A stretch of 64,000 bases of DNA from contig NC_133158.1 in assembly GCF_040802235.1 (NCBI RefSeq), positions 87,716,501-87,780,500 of the forward strand, given 5' to 3'. A model generated the notes under the pieces. The model ran no database searches. It was not told the origin of the DNA and worked only from the letters and a program-made list of their open reading frames with translations. The translations under genes and the position numbers were made by a program. The stretch's first letter is position 1; each line of letters starts with the position of its first letter. This DNA comes from Manis javanica. Lineage: Eukaryota; Chordata; Mammalia; Pholidota; Manidae. This document shows positions 1 to 14,051 of the stretch, one piece after another.

Positions 1-3000
1 GTAATGCATAGGACAGCCTCCCCAAAGGATTGCCCTTCCTCAAACCAATACTTCCCTTGTAAAACACTGAACAGCTGTCCTAATTTTCATACTCAAAAAT
101 TTGCAAGCTTCTCCTTTTACCTTATGGCAGATATCAGATGAATTACTACAAGGACCTGAAAGTTTTTAGAAGCTTAGTCTTTCATGGCCAATCCAATTAA
201 GTAACAGCAAATGTCATGATATTCTGATGACCAGACATATTCAGTTCATGCTTAAGAATGATGCTCAGCTTGAGGTTGGCAACCTTTTCCATGTCCTGCC
301 TGAAGAATTCTTCCCTGAAGGCAAAGGCAATCAAGAAACTGTTGCCCAATGCATCCAGGAGCTGTTCTCCTAGGTGTGTATATGGATCCTCTTCAGAAAA
401 CACTTTGCTCTGCTTGTGTAGCAAAACCTACTGGAACAGAAGCCATAGGAACTCTCAACAGCTGAGGAAAACTTGGCAAGAAATAAAAGAAAGGAGAAAT
501 AACTTTCCTCTGTTGGGATATCATAAGATGGTTGAACTCTAAAATCCTCGTGGATGAGGGCATTGTCCTAAAACTCCTTTATGTTCTCTCCAGCACTGGA
601 AGAATTATAGTCAGATTGTTAATATTTCACAAGAGTTAAGTAAGTGCTAGACTGATGACTCTCAAAATAGAACTGGATAATTTAACCATTATGATACCTG
701 CAGGTGCTCACATGTTTATGTGTGTGTGTTTTAATAAGCAGATGATACCATTTGGTTAGCATTACCCCTATCTTAGCTCTCTATGGAATTTGAGATTTCC
801 TTGAAAGTCAAGATATATGAAATATTAGTAAACATAAAATGTAATAGAGAAATAAAAGACAAAATATTCAGGGACAGTATTTACCATATTTGCTCTATAT
901 AATGTGGGAGTAATGTAAGGAGCCACATATTAGACAATAAACTGGGAAAGACATTGAGAATATCCTGGGCCATATCAGTGCATTTCTTAGCAATGGTTTG
1001 TGTTGTATGGAAGCAAATATCTTAATAGGAAATGTAGGATGTGAAGGAAAAAAGAGCTTTTTTCCCTAACTATTGATTAGAGTCTTAGTAAATTGCATGC
1101 AGTTTCATTCTTATTATAAGCAGATGTGGAAGGTTCAGAGAATATCAAATACAACTTTACAGGTAGATCATAAGTTTAACTGTTGCTAATAATATCTTTT
1201 GAATTTGTTAGTCCTATCATAGCAAGAGAGAGTAGGATGTTTCTCAAATAGAAAATCTTTCAAAATGGTAAGCTTGTAGTTGCTGAGTTCCTTCTAACTT
1301 CAAGGACAAGAAGAAAGCAGGTCATCTTTGACGTTTAGCAGGACAGTAATATAATTAATGCCTTTAGTTGGTAAATATTCCTTTCTGCTTTCTTTAAGTC
1401 TCTCAAAATTCATTTTATCTAGGAAAAATATGAAACATGTCCATAGAGGGTTGTGGTCATTCTTCTCATTAAAGTGACACCACGGATAGATCTTTCAGGA
1501 AAAGATTAACTAGATTATATCTATGGTTTTTCCTTACTGAAAGTTCTTCCTTCAAGATTAAAGAATGTAGGGGGAATTTTTCCAGCTGTTGGCAAATCGA
1601 TATGCAGGAAGGATTAATTTTCCCAGGATGATTATAGAAGTAATCTAAACACATGAATGAGCAAATGCAAAAAACAGTTTATGTATCAGCGGCTATTAAA
1701 TCATGAAAAATATGTTCCCATTAAAATGTAAAGTTTTTTGTTTTTTTCTCTTCAATGAGACTGAGGTAGGGTCTGATGCTTTAGTGTCCAATATACATGA
1801 GAAAGATTTGTGCAGCAGAACTGCAGATGATTTCAGGCTACAGGTAACAGTGAGAAAAACTTCTGTCATTGAGTTTTTTGAGTTTGTTATCTTGGCAAAA
1901 TCCAGCAAAAGCTATTACATTCCATAAAGATCCTAGGACAGTGTTTGGCATATTATGAAAGATAAATCGATGGTGGTGAAGTATTTGTCATCATCATTTT
2001 CATTGTTATTTACAATTGCTGGACTGTTACGTATTCCTGCATTCTAAGAAATGAAATTGTTGGACCCTAGAATTCCACTAACGAATTGAAGGTAGTAGTT
2101 ACACAGAAACCTGTACTTGTATTGAATACCTCTAGGCAGCAAACAGTCCCCAAGGGGATGAACAAGTAGACTATCTAAAATGTAATCAGATGCAGTTTGT
2201 AGAGCATAAATAAATAATCTGGATCTTGCTTTTGGTTTTGGGGACTGGGTAAGGGAATTCCAATTAAGCCAGAAAATCAGAGGCTACTGAAACTACCTAT
2301 AGGTGACCTTTTCTATTCAGCTGGTTTCTCATAGCCTAAGAATAATTGGTAGAAATTGCTGAAAGTCAAAATAGACACTCCAAGAATCTCTGGAAATCAT
2401 GGAAAGAATTGAGGGTTCAAGTCAGTTGCCTCCAGTGGCCTTAAGTGTGACTGCGAGTTCACATACATGGTTATGCACTACATAACTTCAAGTCAGAATG
2501 TGAACTCTTGATATTTCTCAAATGCCATTTAAGCAAACTATACTTAAAAGGCCAAAATATAGCAATAAGATGCAAAATACTAAGAAAACAGAAGCTTCCA
2601 AGGTTAGAGGAAATAGTTGGAAAGTATAAATGGTATGGATCATTATACTTTCCAAAAAATTCTTCAGAAGGATTTGATTTTTGTGTGGTTATACATGAAA
2701 GTAATAGTCCATAAATATTTGTTAAATGCCTACTTGATAAGAATGTCTGGAAATTGAAAATGTCTGACACTGTTCCAGGCCACAAAGTGTTTGTATCTCA
2801 TTGGATGAGAAAATTGCTTCTAAAATACTTATTTTTAATATATTACTAGCAATGTTGAAGGTATAGCAAAGACAAGACTTCAGAGTGTTGTGTATATATT
2901 GTGTGCTGTTATGAGTGAAAGAATGTTTCAGTGTTTTGTAAGCATAGGTATAAAAATGGCATATTTACTTGAAGTGAGTATATCATATACAGAATCAAGG

Positions 3001-4400
3001 AGTTAAAGAGTCCATTTTTTAAATTTATTTACCTTCACATTATAGGTATTTGAGCAAATAATAACCTGTTTTTTAAGAGAATTCTTAGAGATGACTTCCA
3101 AATTTCTGCTCAACAATTCAGTCAATAGAATGTTTTCATCTGCTCTGTAATTTATTTATGTTAAATTTTAAGTCTAAGAGCTCAATTTTTCCTAATTCCT
3201 AAAGAGTTCAGAGAAATAGAAAATCTTCCCCAACTAATTCTAAAATCATAACTTTCTGATTCCTTGATCTCATCCCTATATTCCAACAATAAAGGAAGAG
3301 AGATAAAGAGAGAATGAGGGATGATTAATAATAGGTGATAAGGTTGATAAGAAGTAAGAAAGGCAAGTACCAATCAGGCAAGACAGAAGTAAGAATTCTG
3401 TAAAAATTCAGTCTTAAAGTTAATAAACAAGCCAATGATAGTCTAAGAGTGATTCCATAATTTCCTCTAAACTTTTCTAAAAACTAGCAATTAAAAAATA
3501 TCACTCATATGTTAATGAAGTCATTCTCCATTCTTCCATGAGAACTTCCAGTCACCAAGTTCTCTTCACCAATTTATTGGCATCTGCAGGTCGACCTCCT
3601 AAGCATCACAGAGCTGTCAGCTGTTAGACAAAACTGGATCCCATATTTACTAGCTCAGTTTGATGTTTATCCATAATTTCTCTTGAGACAAAAATTTGCC
3701 TCTCCTTGGTCAAGTAGAGTTGAAGATTTCAGAGAGAATATTCTATTCTTCTACCAAAATCTTCTAAAATGGAAGTAGAAACATTCCTTCAAATATCAGT
3801 AACCTTGGAACTTTTGATGAATCATTAACTCTATAAAAATAATGTAAATGCTGATCAAGAGAATTTGGAAGTCATCTATGAGTAGTAAACCTTATTAGTA
3901 ATTAAAAATAATAAAATATAGGAGTTTAAATGCATTCATAAATATGTAACAATATGGCATAAAAGTAGTACATATGAATATAATAATAGTTAATACTGAA
4001 TTATTCCTAGTTAAAAAGATAAAAGTTTAAATATAAGATTTAAGCACAGGAAAAAATGTGAATATGTGTAAGATGTCATAAGGTCTGCTTATAGTTAGCT
4101 TTTTTCTCAAGTATTGTCCTACATACACAACTTGCTAATACATGAGTAATACCCATAGTATATATGTATCAGAAATGTACTATATATATCATCTATGATA
4201 TACATATACCAAATAAATTATAAAATTCTGCATATTAATATACATTTGATAAGACATTTATAAAGCATGTTTTGTTGATAATTAAAAGCATACTTAAATC
4301 ATCATTTTGCTTACATATGTATTTTACCTAAGACTTTTAAGTACGCTATACACACTTTTTTTAATGTTGAGTGTGCAGTGGAAATTTTCTGATCTTTTTC

Positions 4401-4415
4401 TGCCATCTAGTGGTA
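4401..4415 (-). promoter_or_regulatory. CTCF-like binding motif
   Basis: The plus strand reads TGCCATCTAGTGGTA. This fits the CCMYCTAGTGG core that is the reverse complement of the vertebrate CTCF motif. Only the core is matched; the usual GCG upstream of the core is not. It stands in otherwise unremarkable AT-rich DNA. CTCF insulates domains and anchors chromatin loops, but a single motif does not prove occupancy. Confidence 0.35.
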
Positions 4416-6757
4416 TACTCAATGGTTTGTCTTTCTTAAAAGGCCAATATAAAGCTTTTAGTGAATTGGAATTACAGATTTAGGCCATTTAATAAATATG
4501 TAGTTGGTACTTTTATATTACTTAGTCAATTGCAAGATTTTCAAGGTTTCTTTTGCTCTTACAAAATGTAAAACTTCAAGGTTAGAATGAACAAGGTATG
4601 ACTATTGTCCTAAAGTCACAATCTCCCAAGTGAAGCACCAGATGCACTAAATGAAAAATACTGTGACATGAGGTCTTAATATTCTAACTGTCACATATTA
4701 TTTCAGTATTTATGATTGTCACCATGTGACAGGTTTTTTTAAGCACTTGTGTATATGCTGGTTCTTTTATTTATGGTGCATATCTTGAGTAAAAATGTAT
4801 ATGATATTACTAAATTTTTGTAATCTTAACACTAAATTTAGAAAGTAATTGCCTCGAAAAGGAGAAAAAAATATTTGAAATGATTTAGAAGCCCACAGGT
4901 TAGAAGGATAGAATAATTATTGGCTGCACATTTAAATGTGCTCTTCTGTCTGACTGAGATAGAGTCTGTCTTCTACAGTGAAGGGGAAGTAGCAAATGAA
5001 AGCAGGTATAAATGTGTCAACATAAATGATATAAATAGAAAATGCCATACATTACTAAAATAAAACACATCAAAATGAAAAGTTCAGTAGTGAGTACTAC
5101 TTAAAATGCTCCTCATAGGCAAGAATGGTATAAGTCAATATGCTTCCTTTGAAATGCTTGGCCAGTAAAAAGAGCTTGCTATTACTGAGAATCCCCCACG
5201 CAATATATACTTTATTTTGTGAACAAAGGGTGATATATATGAAAAATTTGCTGGTTCTACACTGTAATCTGTAGCTAAGAGAAAGAACTTTACTTATATA
5301 GTGAGAATTGACTCATACAAATGTTAAAATTTCTTGAAATATGGTGACAATATTCCTTATTATACAAGAGAAAGTAATTGGTTATAAAAAGAACATAAAC
5401 CCATGGCTTCTTTGTCTTAATATTACTAGAAAAGAGAAGTAAACAAATAGATAATCATGCATTTCCTTGAGAATGTTCAGTTTACTCATTTGTGCCCATT
5501 AGTTTTTTTTGGAAAATGACTTTTGATTCGGAGAATGACTATTTTTATACATAATTAGCATTAATAATCTAATTTTTACACTGTCACATGATATCCTAAA
5601 AGCAAAGCACAATATTTATGAAACTATGCAAAAAATGGATGAAATACTGATTTTTATAGGAAATAATTTGTTCAACATTTTCTTTGGAAAGCTCTACTGG
5701 TACTTATGAGAATCCCAAAGGTGAAACTGCTGATGGGTTCTTAAAAATTGTTAAAATTGTTTCCTAAGAACATGGCAAGAATAGTTGTAATTACTAATTA
5801 GTTCAAAATGAGAAATGAAATGTTCCACTTCATACTTAAAGCATAGAATCTTATTCATAGGCTCTATGTCAGACTCATACTGATTTAAAGTAGATCTTGT
5901 ATCAGCAGATTTTGTTATGTGTTTGAAAGTTTTAATATATATTAATAATTATGCATAGAAGTTAATACCATCTAATATACCATACCTTCATTTGAAATGA
6001 TAACCATCTAAAATATAATAAGTATTTCCAAAAATATTTTGCAGGGTTGATTTTCAACATTGCATTCCTAATTTGTAATATGTACTTAGTATCTTATTTA
6101 TTTTTATGGCAAATCATTTGCAAAGTAACAAAGCATTATTCTGCATATAGAATTGTTCTACATATTGCAAAATTCAGTTCCTATGAAATATGAGATTATT
6201 AGGTATATTGAAAGGAGAAGACAAGTGAGTTTTTCCCCTAAGAAAATTTATATCTATTTTCAAATCTAATGAAGCAAACCATCTCCTCAGACATCAGACT
6301 TAGTGAACATCAGGTTAGTTCACATCCCATCTGATACCATCTACTTCTCAGGAAGCCGCGCTAACGATTCCTGCAATAGCAGTAATTCTTATACATATGT
6401 TTTGCCAAGGCTAAGTCACCAATTTTGAATTTTTTGTATAAAGCTGTCAGATTCTTTCATGCAATTCATTTTCTAGAAAGCAAGATTTCTAAATTGAAAA
6501 TATTTCTACATATCAATACTGCTCTTTTTCCTACAATTATTTAAAAGTACATTTAGCTCTAAAAATAGTGATGACTTGCAAAGCTAAGAAAAATGAAATT
6601 CTTACCCAAAGCTGGTGTCAGTGAAATTGTAACAACTTTATGCATTTGTATTTCTCTGATTGATGTCTGTTTTTGACATATAAATACATATACACAAATG
6701 CTAAAAATAGCATTAAAAAATATATGCATTCCTATTAGGCCTATGTGTTGTATATGT

Positions 6758-6786
6758 TTGTGTGTGTGTGTGTATATATATACATA
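6758..6786. repeat. (TG)n(TA)n microsatellite
   Basis: An alternating TG run passes directly into a TA run. It is a compound dinucleotide repeat with no gene nearby and is probably length-variable between individuals. Confidence 0.8.
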
Positions 6787-7914
6787 TACCAAGTTTTTTA
6801 ATATAATACTCTATCAAAAACATTTCTTATATTATTTTTGCTTCAAGAATGTTTTATTGGTTATAAAATATATATAGTTTCATTTCTGATATTTAGGTAA
6901 CTGACCCTTATTGTTAGATTTTTCCTATTAAAATAAATAAATTACTCCAAATATTTTAGACTGTCCATTATTATTTTTCTTACAAATGCCTTAGAGTCAA
7001 GTTAAATAACAAGGACATTTTAAAGATTTTGATGTGTATTTTCATATCATCATCCACATAGCCTGTAAAATCTCTGAGAAACAATTTCCAAGTAGATATC
7101 AAATGCCTTAATATTTTACTTTCATTGATGATAAATTTATACTTTTATAAATTTTCCCAAAGTAAACAATCCAAAATTTATCCTCTGTTTTAAGCCTAAA
7201 ATTTATTTCAGTCATTTATTAATTTGAAATATTGGAAACCATGTAAATACTTAAAAATGCTATAATGCTTTAGCAAACTATGGTAAAGAACATTCTTTAT
7301 GACTTATTATTTAGTCATTATCATTATATTATAATAATAAAGAGTCTAAAAATCTATAGTAATATGGAAAGTATGTATAATATAAAGTAAAAAAATAAAT
7401 GCTAATAGAATGTTAATACTTTCACATAAAAAATTACAATAATATTAGAAAATGCACCCAAATAGCACTGGTCATTATTGAATGGTAAGGTAGAAATCAC
7501 CTTTCATTTTTCTATGAAATTTTTTCGTACATATTGATATTATAAATAAGTATGTATTGATACATCAAGGAAAATATGTTATTAATTTTATTTTAAAACA
7601 TGATCATGAAAGTCTGCCTTTCCCAGAACAGAATCACTTAACTCCAGAATTACATATTTAAGGTGACTTTCAGCAAAATAGAATCCTAAAAATTGGTGTT
7701 TACAATGGATAACCAATGATTTTGTTCTCCTGCTAATTTTTCCTAGATTTAGGAGAACTCACAGGTGACACATCCCAGAACATGTTTCTTTCTTTCTGTT
7801 ATATGAACATTGCATAGTTATAACTGTTATAGATACTAGGAAAGGGTAGATAGTCTTTCATGTGTACATGAACTTCTATTTTTCAATTCCTGAAAATAAA
7901 CTCTCTCTCCATTT

Positions 7915-8640
7915 TTAAAAATTAAAGTATAGTTGACATAATATTACAAGTAACTTCAGGTGTATGACAGTGATTTGGCATTTATATATGTTATAAAATT
8001 CTAACCATTGTAAGTGTAATTATCATAGACCAAACTGTAAGACCTGGAAACACAAAACTCCTAAATGAAAACATGGGCAGTAAACTCTCAGACATTGGCT
8101 TAACAATTTTTTCCTGGATACATCTCCCCAGGCAAGGGAAACAAAAGCAAAAGTAAACAAAAATAGTGGGACTTCATCAAACTAGAATGATTCTGCACAA
8201 TGAAGGAAACCACAGTTTGAGAAGGCAACTTACTGCAGGGGCAAATATAATCACAAATGATACATCCAATAAGAGACTGATCCAAAATACATAAAGAATA
8301 CAATGCAGTAAGAACAGTGTGAAAAATCTGATAAAAAATGGGCCAAGGACTTGAATAGAGATATTTTTTCAAAGAAGTCATACAGACAGACAATAGACAC
8401 ATGAAAAGATGTTCAACATCACTGATCATCACTGAAATGCAATCAAAACCACAATGAGATATCACCTCACACCATTCAGAATGGCTAGGATCAAAAAGAC
8501 AAGAAATAACACGTGTTGTTGAGGATGTGTGGAAAAGGAAACCTTCTGCACTGTCGGTGGGAATGAAAACTGATGCAGCCAGTATGGAAAGCTGTATGGC
8601 AGTTCCTCAGAAAGTTAAAAACTTGTGCATAATCTTACTT
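7915..8640 (-). mobile_element. Short L1 relic with inverted 5' part
   Basis: About 7915-8025 reads as L1 3' UTR on the minus strand. From about 8025 to 8640 the sequence switches to L1 ORF2 C-terminal coding sequence on the plus strand, recognisable by its similarity to the 3' third of ORF2 in the intact L1 at 47574-51389. Adjacent segments of one element in opposite orientation are the signature of twin priming, in which the 5' part of an L1 cDNA is joined inverted. Both parts are old and full of stops. I did not find clear target-site duplications, so two independent insertions remain possible. Confidence 0.6.
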
Positions 8641-11600
8641 GGTGAAGAACAGGCAAGGAAACTACATAAAATTTGCAAAAGTAGTTGGTATACTACACCT
8701 CGAACTCCAAAGGAGATAAATTATTTTTTTGGAGATTCATGGATTCATAATTGTGTCAAGTATCCATAGGTAAAAATATGTATTTCATACACTTATGCGA
8801 TGTAATTGTAAACTCAGTAAAGCAACCAGTATCAGCATCATAGTAATATGAATACATAAAAGAATTAAAGTTTTGTGACAAATTAACATTAAAATTTTAC
8901 TTGAAAGTGTATCACTGTTTTCTTTCATTATGTGCTTTTTTCAATGAATGATAGAATTACAGCTGTTATCACTTAGAGCCCTAATATTTATCTTTAATAT
9001 TACAATGATTTTTTATAGTAAAAACCATGATTCTCAACCTACAGTGTCAATAGAGAGCACTTGGAGAGTTTACAATAATACTTTCACTGCCCAATCTAAG
9101 AAACTATGATATAGTAATTGGGGAAAATGCATTGATATTAAGCATTTCTGGAGGATTCTGATGCATGTGATCTTTGGATCTTGCTTTTGGAAGCACTACT
9201 TAAATTCTGGAAACAACTAGACAGGAGATATAATGAGGCTCTTGTCTAAAGAAGGAAAAACACCTTTTTAGCCCAACAATAGTATTTCCAGTCTATTATT
9301 AAGATGATGATCAAAACAGGAAAAAGTAACTAAAAATTCTAACAAAAAAAGTCTAATCTAGTTTAGCAATCAGAACTAGAATCCAGAGGGCTAATACCAT
9401 TTATAGAAATAACTTCTGTGAGTATATTGTGTACATGCATGAATGTGTATGAATTCACATGCATCTGTAAGATATTACCCTCTGGGGCTCTTGAAAATAA
9501 ATTACTTCAATTGTTTCTGTTTTCTCATGCTGAGTTATCAACAGGAGGGCACTATCCATTGTGTATTGCCCTGGGTGTCCCTATTCTTAATTTTCTGTGA
9601 GAGATAAATAAATATTGAAAGCTAAGTGATAAGTGTTTTAGAAAATTCTTGAAATTTGAAAATGCAGCCATTTCTATGAAACTGCTCAAATAAAATCTTA
9701 GACAAATAGATCAGGTTGTAATTGAAAGCCAGTAACCTCTCCAGCAAGGTGGAGATTTTTGTACTTTATTGTTTTTGGGATTCTCTTATGATTTATTTTC
9801 TCCTCTCATGTCTTCTCGATTTTCTTCTCCTATTGGCTTGCAGCTAGCCCATGGTGCTCTCCAGCAGTGATGTGGTTTGTCCTTGACCCTTGCTGTTACT
9901 GTACATTTTGTAATCCAAGTTAATTTCACTCACAACAGGGACCATTGGTAAACTCGATCAGTTCTGAGCAGCAACTTGGCTACACTCTTCAGTTTTGGGG
10001 GTCCAAGGGACATCCATGGGCAAATGATTTCCATAAATCCAAAGGACAGGCTTCTAAGTCCCAGTATGATAAATATATACTTTATACACTCAGCTGAGAT
10101 ATGATGATGCTTATAATCTGTAGAATCAAATATATTAACATCTAAGTTATCTGACCATTTTTTAATTATTTGCAATCTAAAAAATGTCTCAGAAGTATAG
10201 AAACTTCCTATTCTCAAAGAAGCTATTATAGCTTACCATAAAATAGGGGAAATGATATTTTACAAATTTCAATTTTGTGGCATTGTAAAGACTCAGGTAG
10301 GCAAATCAAGTATAATAATTCGGCTTATATCCAAATTAGACTCAGAATTCTAAGTTCTTGGATAAAAAGAACTTCTCAGATGTCATAGAACAATATGTCA
10401 ACTAAGAGGTAGGATAGTTTATGTAAAGCATGGGCCAGAAACTCAAATACTTAGGCTGCTAGAGAACAAAACTGTATGAACTGGGCTATTTGTAAGATAG
10501 AAGGGAATGGTGGGGCCAGTGACAAATTGTTCAATGTATGACTCTCCTACAGGAGTTTTAATTTAACTCAAGAACAATGTACACACATATGCACACATAA
10601 CCCTGGCCTATCTGTGGGCCTAATTTGGTCTATAAAATAGCTTATGTAATCCTTCATTAGAGTTAGATTCAGAAACTACTTCCCCCACCCCACCTTTCCC
10701 CCTTTCTGAGTGCCTTTGTTGACTATTCTGCCTTCCAACTCAAGGATACTGTGTAGCTTTATAACCATTTTCAGCTAAGTAAGTTATTCTAATTAGAAAC
10801 ATAAAATATTAAATTTGAGTGTTAACACGGGTTTCTCTTGGTGAGGACCTGATACTCTGAGTTCAAATGTCTGTGCATCCCAGTCTGTGAGGCTTATGCA
10901 GAATATTGCCAACCATGTTTTTGGAGTTCTTAAAAACTCTACACAAGAATATACTGTGTCATGAAACTAAAGTCTTATTGAACAAAATTAGAGACAAGGG
11001 TCCTGATGGAACTGAGCTTTAAAAGTGAGTTGCAGTGTATTTAGGTGGAACTTAGTCCATTCTTCAAATATGCCATGAAGTTCAGTAGTCTCCTGGAGTC
11101 TACATTTACTTCGTGATTATATAAGACAAGCTTCATACTTGAGAACTTGGGAGAAAAATTACATAACTCTCAAGTTAAAGTAGACTTAATAAGTAGAGTT
11201 TTTCAGCAAAGAAAGTATTTTGGCATTTCATTTGAATTTTGGTTAAAGTTCAAGTTCAGTGAAATGAATTGACTACAGAGAGGCAAACAACTTTTTGTTT
11301 GTTCAATCTACATCACTTAGTTTGTTATATCTATGGTGAAAAAACATACCTGTTGGTGCATTCAAACCATGTTCATATGTTTCAGAAACAGACATTTCAG
11401 TGGCCTTATAGACTGGAAGGGATTATCTGTAACTAGAACTAATAGTTCATTGTGACCAATCTATGAATTTGGAGGGTAAAAGAGCCCAATAGTACAAGCA
11501 AAAGTATGAATTTTTCCAAAAGGCTAAAAATATTTTTGGCTATTTACAATATGAGAAAAATTCTAGGCATAGAGGCTTCTTCCTGACTTGTGTATTTGAA

Positions 11601-13100
11601 ACAGATATATTCAAAGAGATCCTTCCATCTCATCTCCTTCCCATCCAATTTCAATTTTCTCCCTTCTGTAGCTTTCAAATTATGAATTCCCAATCCAGGT
11701 AGAATAGTTTTGGCATCACGAATGTTATTTTCACCACTATCACTAGCACAGAGTGCCTGTCACATGGTTCTTGCTCAATGAATATGTGTTGAATGAGTAA
11801 GTTAGAAGAGAACATTCCCTCCATGCATGTACCCAAAGTAGAGGTAAAATGTTCAACAAGACTGGTCAAATGTGTTGACTTATTTTCCCTGAAGTTTTTG
11901 CATAAGATAGAATTAAAAATGTTTAATAATTGATCTAATATGGGTCTGCTTTTATAGCATGATTAGTAGGGACATGATTTATTTATTTATTTTTTACATA
12001 GAAACCATTTGCCACTTTGTGTGTAAACAAAAAGTGTTACTTTTGAAAAGTAGATCAGATACAGATTTTGGAATTATTCTCTGGCCTGCTGATAATTTCT
12101 CTACTTGAGATACTTAGAATAAATATATGAGTCATGTGTAAGTCTAGGAAAACTTTTATATTACATTTTAAATTCATTTAAAAGCGTACTTGCAAAAATT
12201 TTTGTAAGATATTAACTAAGCATTACAATGGCTAAATTAAAAGAATATTTTTAGGATAATTGCAAATTGTCTAGGGAGGGTAGAGAATTATTAGTTAATA
12301 TATTTTTTTCAGTTTTCTGAGAGTTAAGAAAAGTTTATAATATTTTAGAAGGTTTTATCCATTTTGAATATGTGGTTGATTTCTTATTCACTATAAACCA
12401 GGGGAATGTAGAAAATGTGCTGATGGCTGTTCTTTGGATGTTCATGTTACTGAATATTAACTAAATTGTTTGATCTGGAGGTCAAAAATATTTTTTTATT
12501 TTCAAAACTTTCTAGAGCTGTCTGCATTTTTCATTTGGAAAAAGAAACAATATATGGAAAATATTTAGCTGTTTGGGAAAAACAATTGCCACATAATACA
12601 TCAGTCACCACACAGCTGTCATAACATAAACTGAAGTGGTTACCAAAACAACATGGTTTAATGTTTTTGTTTGTTATTTGCACATACATATTTTCCACAT
12701 GAATAATGTCAAAATATCTTCTGATTTAAGCAGAAATTCAGAAATACCATTTCTTTCTCTCCCATAAAAAATCTTAATATGTAAGATTTGCTTAGAAGTT
12801 CTTGCTAAAACATGAAAGTTAAAGGACAGTCTATTTAATCATTTGCTCAGATGAAATACTACAGTTCACAACACTGCATTTACAATATTCCCTTCTAGAA
12901 TTTTTTTCCAAAAATTTGAATTGGCATATATGAGTATAAACTGAAGAGGGGTTATAGAATTGTAGAGTTCGCAAAAGCAACTGAGGAAGCTGTGGGTTCT
13001 CAATATAGGAATCTTAACTAAGAAACAAGATACAGGTATTTAAAAAAGTGTTTCTGCCCTCCTTATTCAAAGATAACTCACTGTCCATATATATGCTGAG
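8641..13100. other. Unique AT-rich DNA, no gene recognised
   Basis: Apart from a short L2 relic at 11731-11800, I see nothing nameable. Open frames are short and lack codon structure or neighbours that would support a gene. Confidence 0.5.
11731..11800 (+). mobile_element. L2 3'-end relic
   Basis: The stretch contains the words typical of an L2 3' end in order: a CACTAGCACAGAGTGCCTG-like phrase, CACATGGTTCTTGCTCAATG, and a GTTGAATGAGT ending. L2 is an ancient LINE that is no longer active in placental mammals. Only the last 70 or so bases are recognisable. Confidence 0.65.
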
Positions 13101-13594
13101 ATATTTCTTTTTTTATTGAATTATAATTGACATACAATGTTATATTAATTTCAAGTATATAAAGTAGTGATTTGATATTTTTATACATTATGAAATGATC
13201 ACCATTATAGCTCCTAGTTACTACCTGTCACCATATAAAGTTATTACACTATTTTTGACTCTATTTCCTATGCTGTACATTACATTCCTGGGGCCTATTT
13301 GCTTGATAACTCAAGGTTTGTAGCTCTTAATCCACTTCACCTATTTCATCCTTCCTCCTAATACTGCTTTGGCAACCACCAGTTTGTTCTCTATATTTGT
13401 ATCTGTGAGCCTATTCCTGTTTTGTTTTGTTTGCTCATTTATTTTGTTTTTTATACAGTCCATATATGAATGAAATCAAACTCTTCCTGATATATCTCAT
13501 TAAGCATAATACCTTCTAGGTGTGTCCATATTGCTGCAAATTGCAAGATTTAATTATTTTTTTTAATGCTGAGTAATATTCCTGTGTGTATGTG

Positions 13595-13616
13595 CGTGTG
13601 TGTGTGTGTGTGTGTG
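13595..13616. repeat. (TG)n microsatellite inside L1 relic
   Basis: A run of about eleven TG units lies where other L1 copies read TTGTGTATATGTACC, so it has probably expanded from the L1 sequence itself. Confidence 0.75.
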
Positions 13617-13617
13617 G

Positions 13618-14051
13618 GGTGCATACTAGTCCTATTGCACTTTTCACTATTGTGCTTTTTACAAATTGATACTTTGTGGAAAACCACTTCTTGTGCATTT
13701 TTCAGTGCCATTTTACAACAACATTGCTTACTTCATGTTTCTATGTCACATTCTGGTAATTCTTGCAATGTTTCAAACTTTTTTATTATATTTATTATGG
13801 TGATCTGTTATCAGTGATGATGACTTGCTGAAAACTTAGATGGTAGCATTTCTTAGCAAAGTGTATTTTTTAATTATGGTATGTGCACTTTTTAGACAAA
13901 ATGTTATTGCACATTTAGTACACTGTAGTGTGGACATAATTTTTCTATGTACTGAGAAACCAAAAAATTCATTTGACTCACTTTTTTTAATGATATTTGT
14001 TTTATTAATATAGTCTGGAACTAAATCTGTAATAGCTCCAAGGTATGTCTG
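13618..14051 (-). mobile_element. Tigger-like DNA transposon relic
   Basis: The right end, 13955-14051, reads as a degraded Tigger terminal region. It has CCAAAAAATTCATTTGACTC, then TCTGGAACTAAATCTG, then the terminal AGCTCCAAGGTATGTCTG. The left boundary is uncertain. L1 sequence is on both sides and appears to continue across it, so this is an insertion into the L1. It is about 430 bp with no transposase frame, so it is non-autonomous or internally deleted. Tigger elements are TcMar-family cut-and-paste transposons that duplicate a TA. Confidence 0.6.

Larger units (their letters stand above)
1..7900. other. AT-rich DNA, no gene recognised
   Basis: I see no exon series, RNA gene or complete mobile element here. 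Open frames are short, overlap on both strands and match nothing I recognise. The stretch holds simple-sequence tracts and one CTCF-like motif, listed separately. Very old decayed repeats may be present, for example an L2-like phrase near 2700-2785, but they are too diverged for me to name. Confidence 0.6.

Noticed and set aside
197..542. Overlapping open frames on both strands near the start
   Set aside because: They are short, have no neighbours, no splice or promoter context and no family I recognise; overlapping frames on opposite strands cannot both be real.
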